A DNA stretch of 64,000 bases, taken from Mucilaginibacter kameinonensis (GTDB lineage: Bacteria > Bacteroidota > Bacteroidia > Sphingobacteriales > Sphingobacteriaceae). Shown piece by piece: positions 27,397 through 34,589 of the stretch (position 1 is the first letter of the stretch; each line of letters begins with the position of its first letter). Made by a program: the position numbers and the translations under genes. The notes beneath the pieces are model-generated. The model did not search any database. It was given only the letters and a program-made list of their open reading frames with translations, and was not told where the DNA came from. The stretch lies in contig NZ_RCWZ01000005.1 in NCBI RefSeq assembly GCF_003675385.1, forward strand, positions 248,001-312,000. The letters are read 5' to 3'.

Positions 27397-27490
27397 GTCA
27401 TTGCGAGCGAAAGCACGGCAATCTCGTGGCCGATGTCTTTTCGGCATACACAACTACGAGATTGCTTCGTCGTTCCTCCTCGCAATGACA
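27397..27490. repeat. TCATTGCGAG-type inverted-end repeat element
   Basis: 94-nt element with perfect 12-bp inverted ends TGTCATTGCGAG (27397-27408) and CTCGCAATGACA (27479-27490), and an inner pair GCAATCTCGT / ACGAGATTGC. It lies between the DUF1080 and Gfo/Idh genes and could form one long hairpin. Confidence 0.8.
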
Positions 27491-27505
27491 TAAAAAACAC
27501 AGGCA

Positions 27506-28837
27506 TTAAACTTTTACCTCCCAGCCCTTCTCATACTCGCGGCTCCAAAGCTTTTGAGCTTCGGGATCCTTTAATATATGGCCGTTATTCGGGTCAATGT
27601 GCAGCACCCGATCAACACGGTATGAGATATTACCCAATTGCGGCAATAGGGTTGATTTGAAGCCAATTTCTATCGGGCAGTTCAATTTATCAGTTCCGCG
27701 AATCGAATCGGCAAAGTTTTTCATGTGGAAGCCGTCCAACGCTTCTGTAGGGCTTACTTTGTTGGTGCCATCAACTTTGGTATCGTCTTTAACTTCTTTT
27801 ACAAGCTTGTTATCGCCATCATAAACCCGGTAGCTGTTACCACTGTCATAAAACAAGGTTCCTTTATCACCATAAAACACAACGCCCCTGCTCAACTTTT
27901 CGATTTCGAAACCATTGCAACTGCGGCATTCCCATTCTGCAGCCGTGTTATTTGGGAAGTTATAAAGGATATTCTGTGTATCGGGAGTTTGCCAGTCGTC
28001 ATCAAAATGGAAGCGGCCACCAGTTGATACCACTTTATTAGGATAATCAACACCCAACCCCCATCTGATTACATCCAGTTCGTGTGTGCCGTTGTTTAAA
28101 GCCTCACCTGTACCCCAGTTCCAGAACCAGTGCCAGTTATAGTGGATCAGGTTATCCTGATACGGCTTTCTTGGTGCCGGGCCCTGCCATAAATCATAGT
28201 TTAAATTGGCCGGTACAGGTACCTGTTTGCCTTTGCCAATGCTTGCGCGGTGATTGGTATACCAACCTTTGGCATAATAAGTACGACCGATTACACCGTC
28301 ATGCAATTCCTTCACCATAGCCTGCACATTTGAAAATGAACGGCGCTGGCTGCCCATTTGAACCAGGCGTTTGTACTTATTTGCTGCTTCTACAGCCATT
28401 TCCCCTTCATGCGGATTGTGACTGCATGGTTTCTCTACATATACGTGTTTACCCGCCTGACAGGCCATGATAGTCGCGGGGGCATGCCAATGATCAGGAG
28501 GAGCTACAACAACCGCGTCGATATCTTTTATCTCCAGCATTTTTCGGATATCGGTTAAGCCCTGCGGCTTTTTCCCTGTTTGCTTGTAGATCGCGTCAAT
28601 CGTTTTAGCAACTACATTTGAATCAACATCGCAGATATATCCAATCTCCACGTTCGGTAGCTTGGCAAAGCTTTGGGCAAGGTACAGGCCGCGGCTATTG
28701 GTCCCCATCATGCCTAATACTACTTTTTCGTTGGGCGATCCCTTAAAAAATCCGGCAGCTTTTGATAGTTGTGGCGCAAGCAGAAAACTTGTACCCGCAA
28801 CAGCGGTTGATTGAATAAACTTTCTACGGTTAATCAT
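27506..28837 (-). CDS. Gfo/Idh/MocA-family oxidoreductase, exported by Tat-like signal
   Basis: 443-residue NAD(P)-dependent oxidoreductase. The N-terminus MINRRKFIQSTAVAGTSF has the twin-arginine form R-R-K-F and a hydrophobic stretch ending near AKA, so it is probably exported folded. The Rossmann fold follows (GMMGTNSRGLYLAQ), with the family EKPCSHNP motif (conserved lysine) about residue 135 and a C-terminal beta-domain with GTHELDVIRWGL. Role: sugar oxidation, possibly producing 3-keto sugars for the adjacent DUF1080 protein. Substrate unknown. Confidence 0.9.
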   Translation of the reverse strand: MINRRKFIQSTAVAGTSFLLAPQLSKAAGFFKGSPNEKVVLGMMGTNSRGLYLAQSFAKLPNVEIGYICDVDSNVVAKTIDAIYKQTGKKPQGLTDIRKMLEIKDIDAVVVAPPDHWHAPATIMACQAGKHVYVEKPCSHNPHEGEMAVEAANKYKRLVQMGSQRRSFSNVQAMVKELHDGVIGRTYYAKGWYTNHRASIGKGKQVPVPANLNYDLWQGPAPRKPYQDNLIHYNWHWFWNWGTGEALNNGTHELDVIRWGLGVDYPNKVVSTGGRFHFDDDWQTPDTQNILYNFPNNTAAEWECRSCNGFEIEKLSRGVVFYGDKGTLFYDSGNSYRVYDGDNKLVKEVKDDTKVDGTNKVSPTEALDGFHMKNFADSIRGTDKLNCPIEIGFKSTLLPQLGNISYRVDRVLHIDPNNGHILKDPEAQKLWSREYEKGWEVKV

Positions 28838-28973
28838 TTTTCAAAACAGGTTAATTGGGTTTTAATACGCGTACCCCGGCGGGCCGCGCCGCAAATTAGC
28901 TAAGATTTATAAAGGGCTAAAGCTATCGGGCAATTTTTTTATGAAGCAATTGTAATTTAACTGTTACTTAATG

Positions 28974-29095
28974 GAGCTGAAAGCGGAAAGCTTAAGGCAA
29001 AAAGGCTGTATTAGACATTCAATAGCTTTAAGCTTTCCGCCTTCGGCTTTAAGCTCCAAAAACAGAAAGCCCCATTAAAGGGGCTCAAGGGGGTA
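28974..29095. repeat. Imperfect hairpin and G/C-run repeat region
   Basis: A 275-bp intergenic stretch (28838-29112) with no gene. GGAAAGCTTAA (about 28985-28995) pairs with TTAAGCTTTCC (about 29029-29039), and both flanks carry AGCTGAAAGC/GCTTTAAGCT complements. After it comes AGCCCC-ATTAAA-GGGGCT (about 29067-29083) and AAGGGGG, followed by the stop of the next gene. Confidence 0.5.
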
Positions 29096-29112
29096 TTAAT
29101 TGCAGGAAAGCG

Positions 29113-29931
29113 TTATACAAGTGGCTGTATTGAAAATACATCCAGTTTTGAGGCTTGGAAGTTACGTACCCTTTTATATACGCCATTTCCGTTGCTGCTT
29201 CCATCTGTGTTTGTGTTTCCCTCAATGGTTTCAAAAAGATCACCATGAACGCCGGTTACAAGACCTGTGTGAAACCAGTCGTTAGGTGTTTTTTGAACCA
29301 GGAAGATATCGCCCGGCTTAACTATAGATGGATTGGCTCTTACTGTCGCGACACGGCTTAACAAACCTTTGCTAATGCCGGTAGTACCTACGGTATCACA
29401 ACTATAGGTAAGCGGCATTAGCGTCCGGAAATCTTTTCCAAGCTGGCTTGCGGCCTGGTCTATAATGGTTTGTACGAAGCCCATACACCAAAACCATTCG
29501 GTGCCTTCGTTATTATCCATATAAGCCCGTACCCAGGGACCGCTATTACTTTGACCTTTAATTACAAGTTCAAACGGTGCGTTGCTTAAGTGCTGCATTG
29601 CCGTATTTACAATCAATTCTCTTAATCCGGTACCGGCAACGGGACTTTTAAACGCGTTTGTCATAGGTTGAGATAGGGCCGAGAAAACGCTGCTGTCAAC
29701 AATGCCCGTTTGCGGAAGGTTTTTCGCTTTTTGGAAATTCTTAACTGCCGTTTCCGTTCCGGAGCCAAAGCTGCCATCAATGCCTGTTGCTGTTCCTGCG
29801 GAAGGGTTGGTAACAGCATACAAGTTAAGCCAGCTTTGAATTTTAGCTACTTCTTTCTGGTTGTTTGAGGCGCTGCCCTTTTGTTGGGTCGCGGCTATCA
29901 CTGTTTCTTTGAGGTACTGTTTTTTGATCAT
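29113..29931 (-). CDS. Peptidoglycan-binding plus CHAP-like amidase protein
   Basis: 272-residue protein without an obvious signal peptide. N-terminal peptidoglycan-binding domain (about 24-90; IQSWLNLYAV...GIDGSFGSGTETAVKNFQKAKNLPQTGIVD), then a CHAP/NlpC-like cysteine amidase domain (about 105-270). The candidate catalytic cysteine is in WFWCMGF and histidine in WFHTGLVTG, with a late Glu/Asn in ETIEGNT. Known families with this architecture cleave cell-wall peptides. Absence of a signal peptide suggests release by lysis or a non-Sec route. Stands alone between repeat-rich gaps. Function beyond this unknown. Confidence 0.75.
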   Translation of the reverse strand: MIKKQYLKETVIAATQQKGSASNNQKEVAKIQSWLNLYAVTNPSAGTATGIDGSFGSGTETAVKNFQKAKNLPQTGIVDSSVFSALSQPMTNAFKSPVAGTGLRELIVNTAMQHLSNAPFELVIKGQSNSGPWVRAYMDNNEGTEWFWCMGFVQTIIDQAASQLGKDFRTLMPLTYSCDTVGTTGISKGLLSRVATVRANPSIVKPGDIFLVQKTPNDWFHTGLVTGVHGDLFETIEGNTNTDGSSNGNGVYKRVRNFQASKLDVFSIQPLV

Positions 29932-30048
29932 AGGTTGCAGGGTTTAATTACGATAAGTTTAGATGAAGTAAGATGGATATTTTACTCAACGGGATGAAAT
30001 TAAATCAACGCCTGCAATTTAACCAGCGTAGTGATACGTATTTAAAGC

Positions 30049-30081
30049 AAAAAGCCTACGTAGTTTTACGTAAGCTTTTTT
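30049..30081 (-). terminator. Terminator of the aldo/keto reductase gene
   Basis: AAAAAGC (30049-30055) and TACGTA (30057-30062) pair with TACGTA (30067-30072) and GCTTTTT (from 30074). Followed on the minus strand by T-residues. It lies about 30 bp after the aldo/keto reductase stop. Confidence 0.75.
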
Positions 30082-30111
30082 AAATCAAGGCTATAAAACG
30101 TATGTCGGTAC

Positions 30112-31143
30112 TTAATATTGTATCGGCAACGGAACCAGTTTTAAATTCTGGCGCTGGTGCCAGTACGGATATATTGGATCAACTTCGCTGGCAGCATCCA
30201 GTTTTTTAATCTGATCGAGGGTTAAATTCCATCCTATGGCGCCAAGGTTTTGCTTAAGTTGTTCTTCGTTACGCGCACCAATTACCAGGTTAGCTATTGT
30301 CGGCCTTTGCAATAACCAGTTCAGCGCTACCTGCGCTACAGATTTACCGGTTTCTTCGGCAACTTCATCAAGCGCGTCAACGATGTTATATAAATGATCG
30401 AAGTTTGTGGCCGGGCCATGCGCGCCGCCCTGTACCGTTCTGGAACTTTCCGGAATTGGCACTCCCCTCCTGAATTTACCGCTTAACTGACCAGATGATA
30501 GCGGGCTCCATACAATAGTGCTTACTTTTTGGTCGATCCCTAAAGGCATCAATTCCCATTCAAATTCGCGGTTAAGCAGTGAGTAATATGCCTGGTGGGC
30601 TACGTAACGGCTCCATCCATATCTTTCTGATACCGAAAGCGATTTCATCAAATGCCAGCCCGAAAAATTAGAGCAGGCAATGTATCGTACTTTACCACTG
30701 GTTACCAGGTCATCAAGGGCTCTTAATGTTTCTTCAACGGGTGTATTGGCATCAAAACCGTGCATGTGGTAAATGTCTATCCTGTCGGTATTTAAACGAC
30801 GAAGACTATCCTCTGCCGATTTGATCAGGTGGTAGCGGGATGAGCCGAAATCATTAACACCCTGCCCCATAGTAAATGTAGCCTTGGTAGAAATTAGCAC
30901 CTCGTTACGAATGCCTTCCAACGCTTTGCCCAATATTTCTTCAGCAGTACCATGCGAGTAAACATTGGCCGTATCAAATAAATTAACACCGGCATCAAGG
31001 CAAATATTGATCAGCTTTTTTGCCTCATCAACCTGGGTGTTGCCCCAGGCCTTAAAAAATTCGTTGCCGCCGCCAAATGTGGCCGTGCCGAAACTTAAGA
31101 TAGGCACCCGCAGGCCGGATGCACCTAATTGTCTGTATTCCAT
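30112..31143 (-). CDS. Aldo/keto reductase
   Basis: 343-residue NADPH-dependent aldo/keto reductase (TIM barrel). The catalytic tetrad is visible: D and Y in DTANVYSHG, K in LISTKATFT, and H in YHMHGFD. NADP-binding segments VIGARNEEQL near the C-terminus are typical. It belongs to the potassium-channel-beta-like / YdhF-type soluble oxidoreductases; substrate is not predictable. Single gene with its own terminator downstream. Confidence 0.92.
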   Translation of the reverse strand: MEYRQLGASGLRVPILSFGTATFGGGNEFFKAWGNTQVDEAKKLINICLDAGVNLFDTANVYSHGTAEEILGKALEGIRNEVLISTKATFTMGQGVNDFGSSRYHLIKSAEDSLRRLNTDRIDIYHMHGFDANTPVEETLRALDDLVTSGKVRYIACSNFSGWHLMKSLSVSERYGWSRYVAHQAYYSLLNREFEWELMPLGIDQKVSTIVWSPLSSGQLSGKFRRGVPIPESSRTVQGGAHGPATNFDHLYNIVDALDEVAEETGKSVAQVALNWLLQRPTIANLVIGARNEEQLKQNLGAIGWNLTLDQIKKLDAASEVDPIYPYWHQRQNLKLVPLPIQY

Positions 31144-31278
31144 AGTGTATATTTTATGATGTAAAAGGCGGTAGCCTGTTTCACAAATTTATGCGGAATC
31201 GATTGCTGAAGGCATTTTTACGTATCATAAGTTTGTCATTTATGGTTGATGTTCTACCGTGTTGAGATAAACAAACAT

Positions 31279-31286
31279 TAGTTTTG
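31279..31286 (+). promoter_or_regulatory. -7 promoter element, TAGTTTTG
   Basis: TAGTTTTG fits TAnnTTTG and ends four bases before the ATG at 31291, supporting the small gene there and implying a leaderless transcript. Confidence 0.4.
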
Positions 31287-31290
31287 ATAT

Positions 31291-31518
31291 ATGATTGCAG
31301 ACCCGCTAAGCGTTTCCCTTTTTGAAATGAGGCTGGAAGAGATCCACCGTCATGACCCTATGCTGAGGTATGAAATTACTATCCGGGATTTTATTGCACT
31401 GTTTCCACTCAAAATAAAAAACGGCAAACCTGTAAAACCTGAACAACCTGCTGCTTTCGCACTCGACAGGGATGTTTTCTTACAGGTTCTGGTTGCGTTT
31501 AACCAATCATTTAATTAG
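31291..31518 (+). CDS. Small hypothetical protein
   Basis: 75-residue soluble protein of unknown function; not recognised. It carries no signal peptide or membrane helix and has a mixed charged/aromatic composition. Evidence that it is real: a TAGTTTTG promoter element four bases upstream of the ATG, and a clear gap on each side (147 bp upstream, 99 bp downstream). No homology claim is made. Confidence 0.55.
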   Translation: MIADPLSVSLFEMRLEEIHRHDPMLRYEITIRDFIALFPLKIKNGKPVKPEQPAAFALDRDVFLQVLVAFNQSFN

Positions 31519-31594
31519 GGCATCTTCGCCTGTTTTATCCAATCAGGAACACTTCTAAATAACAAATAAACCCGTTGGGGCTGACGCCATATTT

Positions 31595-31602
31595 TAACTT
31601 TG
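31595..31602 (+). promoter_or_regulatory. -7 promoter element of the CDGSH gene, TAACTTTG
   Basis: TAACTTTG matches TAnnTTTG 15 bases before the ATG at 31618. A TTGGGG at 31575-31580 lies at roughly the -33 position (17 bp spacing). Confidence 0.45.
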
Positions 31603-31617
31603 CGCAAAATTTAAGAC

Positions 31618-31842
31618 ATGGAGAAAACTAAACTTACCATTAATAATAACGGTTCGGTTAAAATAGACGGCGATTTTGAAATTGTGGATATGCAGGGCAA
31701 TGCTTACGGTTTGCAAGGCCGTACAGTAGTATCTATCTGCCGTTGCGGTTTATCAGCTAATAAACCATTTTGCGATGGCTCTCACAAAGGTCATTTCGAG
31801 CATAATGCCATTGCATTTGATCTTCCGCCTAAAAAAGCATAA
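31618..31842 (+). CDS. CDGSH iron-sulfur domain protein
   Basis: 74-residue small iron-sulfur protein. The single CDGSH motif C-R-C-(x8)-C-D-G-S-H lies about 41-55 and would bind a [2Fe-2S] cluster by three cysteines and one histidine, as in mitoNEET-related proteins. Single CDGSH module with no membrane anchor. Role in cluster transfer or redox sensing is family knowledge; the partner is unknown. Followed by a hairpin terminator. Confidence 0.9.
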   Translation: MEKTKLTINNNGSVKIDGDFEIVDMQGNAYGLQGRTVVSICRCGLSANKPFCDGSHKGHFEHNAIAFDLPPKKA

Positions 31843-31862
31843 ACAATTGTTTTTATATACAT

Positions 31863-31893
31863 AAAGCCCGGTGTTTAATTACATTGGGCTTTT
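31863..31893 (+). terminator. Terminator after the CDGSH gene
   Basis: AAAGCCC (31863-31869) pairs with GGGCTTT (31886-31892) followed by TTGTTTTG, about 20 bp after the stop. Confidence 0.75.
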
Positions 31894-31951
31894 GTTTTGT
31901 GCAGTGTTCTTAAATAATCTGCATTTTTGAAAACTATACTTATAAATAACA

Positions 31952-32749
31952 ATGCGTTACTTTTTTCATATTGGTTATCATGGTGTAAGGTATTCGGGCT
32001 GGCAAAAGCTTTCTAAAGCAATTACTGTACAGGAGGTAATTGAAACAGCCCTCGAAAAAATCCTTAAACACCCCGTTGCTATTAACGGCTGTGGCCGTAC
32101 CGATGCGAAAGTACACGCAAGCCAGTATTTTTTTCATGCCGATATCGACGATAATTTAGACTTTGATCTGTTGTTCCGGCTAAATAAACTGCTTCCTGAC
32201 GATATCGCCGTATTTGATATTATCCCGATGCAGGGAGATCCGCATGCCCGCTTTGATGGAGTGATTCGGTCATACGATTATTTCATCCATAATTATAAAG
32301 ATCCGTTCCTGAGCCGTTTCAGCTCACACTATCCCGATCAGGACCTTAATCTGGATGTCATGAAAAAAGCGGTTTCTATTCTGCCAAATTATAATGATTA
32401 CCGCGCCTTATGTAAAACGCCCGATAAAATAGAGCATACTATTTGTCACGTGAAATCTGCCGGGCTTTATATTGATGGCAATGGCAGTAAATTAAGGTTT
32501 AATATTACCGCCAATCGTTTTTTGTACAAGATGATCAGAATTACTGTAGGGCGCTTGCTTGAAATTGGCCAGGGGAAGATGAGTACAGATGAATTTGAAT
32601 TTTATCTTGCCAACAAACAAACACCCAAAATCATTATCCCCGCCCATCCTCAAGGCTTATACCTTTCAAAAGTAACTTATCGCTATCTTGATCTCGAACC
32701 GCGGTCGGCTTTTTCATTACTTAACAGTACTGATTGGTATCCCCTATAA
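31952..32749 (+). CDS. truA: tRNA pseudouridine synthase A
   Basis: 265-residue pseudouridine synthase modifying positions 38-40 of tRNA anticodon arms. The catalytic aspartate is in GCGRTDAKVHA, near residue 50; the substrate-fit tyrosine/arginine blocks ARFDGVIRSYDY and FNITANRFLYKMIR are conserved. Length is normal. The ATG is 13 bases after the last convincing upstream signal; neighbours are unrelated. Confidence 0.95.
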   Translation: MRYFFHIGYHGVRYSGWQKLSKAITVQEVIETALEKILKHPVAINGCGRTDAKVHASQYFFHADIDDNLDFDLLFRLNKLLPDDIAVFDIIPMQGDPHARFDGVIRSYDYFIHNYKDPFLSRFSSHYPDQDLNLDVMKKAVSILPNYNDYRALCKTPDKIEHTICHVKSAGLYIDGNGSKLRFNITANRFLYKMIRITVGRLLEIGQGKMSTDEFEFYLANKQTPKIIIPAHPQGLYLSKVTYRYLDLEPRSAFSLLNSTDWYPL

Positions 32750-32791
32750 TGCTTATCTGCTGATTTTTAAAAATATGACGCGGTAATTTGG

Positions 32792-32799
32792 TACTTTTG
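32792..32799 (+). promoter_or_regulatory. -7 promoter element, TACTTTTG
   Basis: TACTTTTG matches TAnnTTTG 32 bases upstream of the DEAD-box-like gene. Confidence 0.45.
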
Positions 32800-32831
32800 C
32801 ACCCTCATTTTAATTTTTAATAAGTATCCTG

Positions 32832-34130
32832 ATGGCGTGGTCTGATAAATTGAAGCTTAATAAGCAACTGTTACGTTCTGTAAATGAAGTAGGTTTTACA
32901 AACCCTAAAGAGTTGCAGCTAAAAACCATCAACCGTATAATTGGTGGGCAGGACATTATAGCTATTGGCCCCGAAGGCAGCGGAAAGACCACTACCTATG
33001 TGTTAGGCGTTTTAAACCGCTTCAACTATGCTCCGGAAGGTGTTCCGCGTGTATTGATACTTGTCCCTGAAAAAGAGAACGTATTTGCGGTTATTGAACA
33101 GTTTGACCGTCTCAATAAAAATAAATCTATCCGCATAGTTGGTTTATATGTTACCCCTGGCTTTGAAAGCCAGATGGATGACTTAGCCGACGGCGCTGAT
33201 ATTGTTGTAGCAACCCCCGACAGGGCAAGGGCCATTTACCTCAAATTGGCTTTGAATCTAAATAAAGTTGACTTGCTGGTGGTTGATGATGCCGACCAGA
33301 TAGTAAAAAAAGGCTTACAATTACCCGTTGTTGAACTTGCCAATAGCATTGATAAAGCACAGCACCTTGTGTTTACCGAGGTTATTCACGCTAAACTGGA
33401 AAAAATGCTTGATCCGTTCATGAGAGATGCTGCTATAATTGAGGTTGACGAATTAAGTGATACCGTTATCGAAACGCACGAGCAGCTTTTATACAATGTG
33501 CCCAACTTTGGCACTAAGCTAAACCTGCTCAATTTGTTTATGTACGATGAAGAGTTATTTACAAAAACTGTTGTGTTTGTGAATACTCAAACAACCGCCG
33601 AAAAGCTTTTCCAAAGTCTTAAAAGTCGCTTACGTACAGGCGTTGCATACTTAAACCCAAAGTTCTTCGATACGAAGGGTTTTAAAAATATTGAAGATTT
33701 TAAAGCTGATCCGGCTACGAGAATCCTGATTGTTACTAACGAAAATGAAGAGGAGCTTAACCTGAGTGATATCCCTTTCCTGATCCAATTTGATTTGCCG
33801 GCAGATAACGAGTTGTTTATTAGTCGCATAGTAAATCATAATCCTGATAGCGAAGAAGAAACACTGGCCATGACCTTTGCTACTGATATAGAGTTAGGTC
33901 AGGTAAAAAAGATTGAGCAGCTAATTGGACATAAGATTCCGGTAGCTGAGTTGCCCGAAGACCTGGTGATTGTAACCGAATCGAAGCCGAAGAAAACGGA
34001 TGCAAAAGAAGATAAAAAACCGGCAGGTGTTGGTGAGGCCTTTCACGAAAAAAAGGCGTCAAACGCCAAAACATATAACCTGAGCGCCAGTACCAAGGCT
34101 AAAATGAATAAGAAGAAAAAGCACGGGTAA
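32832..34130 (+). CDS. DEAD-box-like protein with degenerate helicase motifs
   Basis: 432-residue two-domain RecA-like protein of the DEAD-box family. A Q-motif-like F-T-N-P-K-E-L-Q opens the fold, and the Walker A loop is intact (GPEGSGKT, K52). Motif II reads D-D-A-D (152-155) instead of D-E-A-D, motif Ia is VPEKENV, Ib is TPDRA and the second-domain motif V is TNENEEELN. The HRxGR motif VI, needed for helicase action, is not seen (position reads SRIVNHNPD). The C-terminal tail is lysine-rich and low-complexity. It may bind RNA/ATP without unwinding; see findings. Confidence 0.8.
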   Translation: MAWSDKLKLNKQLLRSVNEVGFTNPKELQLKTINRIIGGQDIIAIGPEGSGKTTTYVLGVLNRFNYAPEGVPRVLILVPEKENVFAVIEQFDRLNKNKSIRIVGLYVTPGFESQMDDLADGADIVVATPDRARAIYLKLALNLNKVDLLVVDDADQIVKKGLQLPVVELANSIDKAQHLVFTEVIHAKLEKMLDPFMRDAAIIEVDELSDTVIETHEQLLYNVPNFGTKLNLLNLFMYDEELFTKTVVFVNTQTTAEKLFQSLKSRLRTGVAYLNPKFFDTKGFKNIEDFKADPATRILIVTNENEEELNLSDIPFLIQFDLPADNELFISRIVNHNPDSEEETLAMTFATDIELGQVKKIEQLIGHKIPVAELPEDLVIVTESKPKKTDAKEDKKPAGVGEAFHEKKASNAKTYNLSASTKAKMNKKKKHG

Positions 34131-34155
34131 GAAATTCCACCTTTAAGTTCTGCCC

Positions 34156-34188
34156 AGACTTACGAAGTTTTTAAAACTTCGTAAGTCT
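34156..34188. repeat. 33-bp perfect palindrome, copy 2
   Basis: Identical to 25922-25954: AGACTTACGAAGTTTT (34156-34171) and its complement (34173-34188) with one base between, 25 bp after the DEAD-box-like gene. Confidence 0.9.
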
Positions 34189-34202
34189 TAACTTTAGTAA
34201 TA

Positions 34203-34415
34203 TCACGCTATCTCCAGATACAAGTCTTCAACCTTCTTCCTCGCCCAGTCTGTTTTTCTCAAAAACTTGAGGCTTGATTTTACACTCGGGTTATCATTAA
34301 AGCAATTAATCCTGATCCGAATACCCAGTTCTTTCCAGCCAAAATGAGCTACCAGTTCATTGAGTATCATCTCAAGCGTTTTGCCATGTAAAGGGTTGTT
34401 GGGCTGTTGCTGCAT
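34203..34415 (-). CDS. VF530 family DNA-binding protein
   Basis: 70-residue protein matching the VF530/DUF2132 family: the opening NPLHGKTLEMILNELVAHFGWKELG and the C-terminal NPSVKSSLKFLRKTDWARKKVE are its hallmark. These proteins are annotated as double-stranded-DNA binders. The ATG at 34413-34415 gives MQQQPNN; an in-frame start 18 codons earlier adds residues unlike the family. Convergent with the DEAD-box-like gene. Confidence 0.88.
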   Translation of the reverse strand: MQQQPNNPLHGKTLEMILNELVAHFGWKELGIRIRINCFNDNPSVKSSLKFLRKTDWARKKVEDLYLEIA

Positions 34416-34589
34416 GGTGCAAAAGTAAAGGTTTGTTTCGGTAAAATACCATAACAAAATTTGTCGCAAAGTCGTTTAACTACTAAATTATGTTAGCTGA
34501 TATTTAATAAATGGTAAATTTTGTTTAATTTAATGCAGCTAATAAAGCACGTTTAAAACCACTTCTTCAAGTTGCCCAAAAATATTTTA

